Source: an uncultured Collinsella sp. | GTDB lineage: Bacteria > Actinomycetota > Coriobacteriia > Coriobacteriales > Coriobacteriaceae | DNA: 15,093 bases | NCBI GenBank assembly: GCA_900552185.1 | Contig: URYT01000030.1 | Location: forward strand, 1 to 15,093 | Reading direction: 5' to 3' | Shown: in pieces, positions 15,053 to 15,093 of the stretch | Position numbering within the stretch: position 1 is the stretch's first letter | Layout of the letters: every line of letters starts with the position of its first letter | Notes under the pieces: generated by a model | Databases searched by the model: none | The model's input: the letters and a program-made list of their open reading frames with translations, nothing else | What the model was told of the DNA's origin: nothing | Made by a program: the position numbers and the translations under genes

Positions 15053-15093
15053 CAAAGAATCGCCGGGGGCTGCTTCCGGTGAGCACCTTGCCT

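Overview
The window looks like two different genomes joined end to end. Bases 1 to about 12456 read as a high-GC actinobacterial gut organism, most likely Coriobacteriia and probably Collinsella. This is my recognition of protein and RNA style, not a database result. Supporting it are the rplM-rpsI pair, a tmRNA with a 7-bp acceptor stem, a small DUF6110-type protein in front of a metal P-type ATPase, and GC-rich structured spacers. From about 12456 to the end the style changes to a Gram-positive Firmicutes/Oscillospiraceae-like organism. That part holds very AT-rich spacers, near-consensus promoters, a DUF6198 (YczE-like) membrane protein, a DnaA-box cluster and mnmE. The switch falls directly after the rpsI terminator, so a metagenome assembly join is the simplest explanation.

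Layout of the first part: a terminator of an off-window gene; an AraC-family regulator (minus strand) divergent from two fused permease-ATPase ABC half-transporters that probably form a heterodimer; a spacer with a long imperfect inverted repeat; a small DUF6110-like membrane protein and a P1B-type metal ATPase; a type II toxin-antitoxin pair (RelB/DinJ-like antitoxin, PIN toxin) behind an operator made of three TTGCTAGC half-sites; an unrecognised 146-residue protein on the minus strand; ssrA (tmRNA) with promoter and terminator; about 700 bases with no gene but rich in structured repeats; a patatin-like phospholipase; and rplM-rpsI.

The spacer after ssrA contains two kinds of repeat. One is a 46-base direct repeat whose first 17 bases are an inverted copy of the tmRNA 3' end. 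The other is a tandem array of five full 62-base units plus a partial one. Each full unit can fold into a hairpin, and paired changes between units suggest the fold is maintained.

The second part holds the DUF6198 membrane protein (minus strand) and mnmE (plus strand), divergent around about 430 bases. That interval carries an AT-rich tract and four DnaA-box-like sequences, so it may be a replication origin. mnmE is followed at once by a strong terminator.

Best candidates for new biology are the PacL-like small protein with its unusual YSC-motif ATPase, the hairpin array, the regulator/ABC-pair arrangement that resembles ybtA-ybtPQ, and the TA operator.
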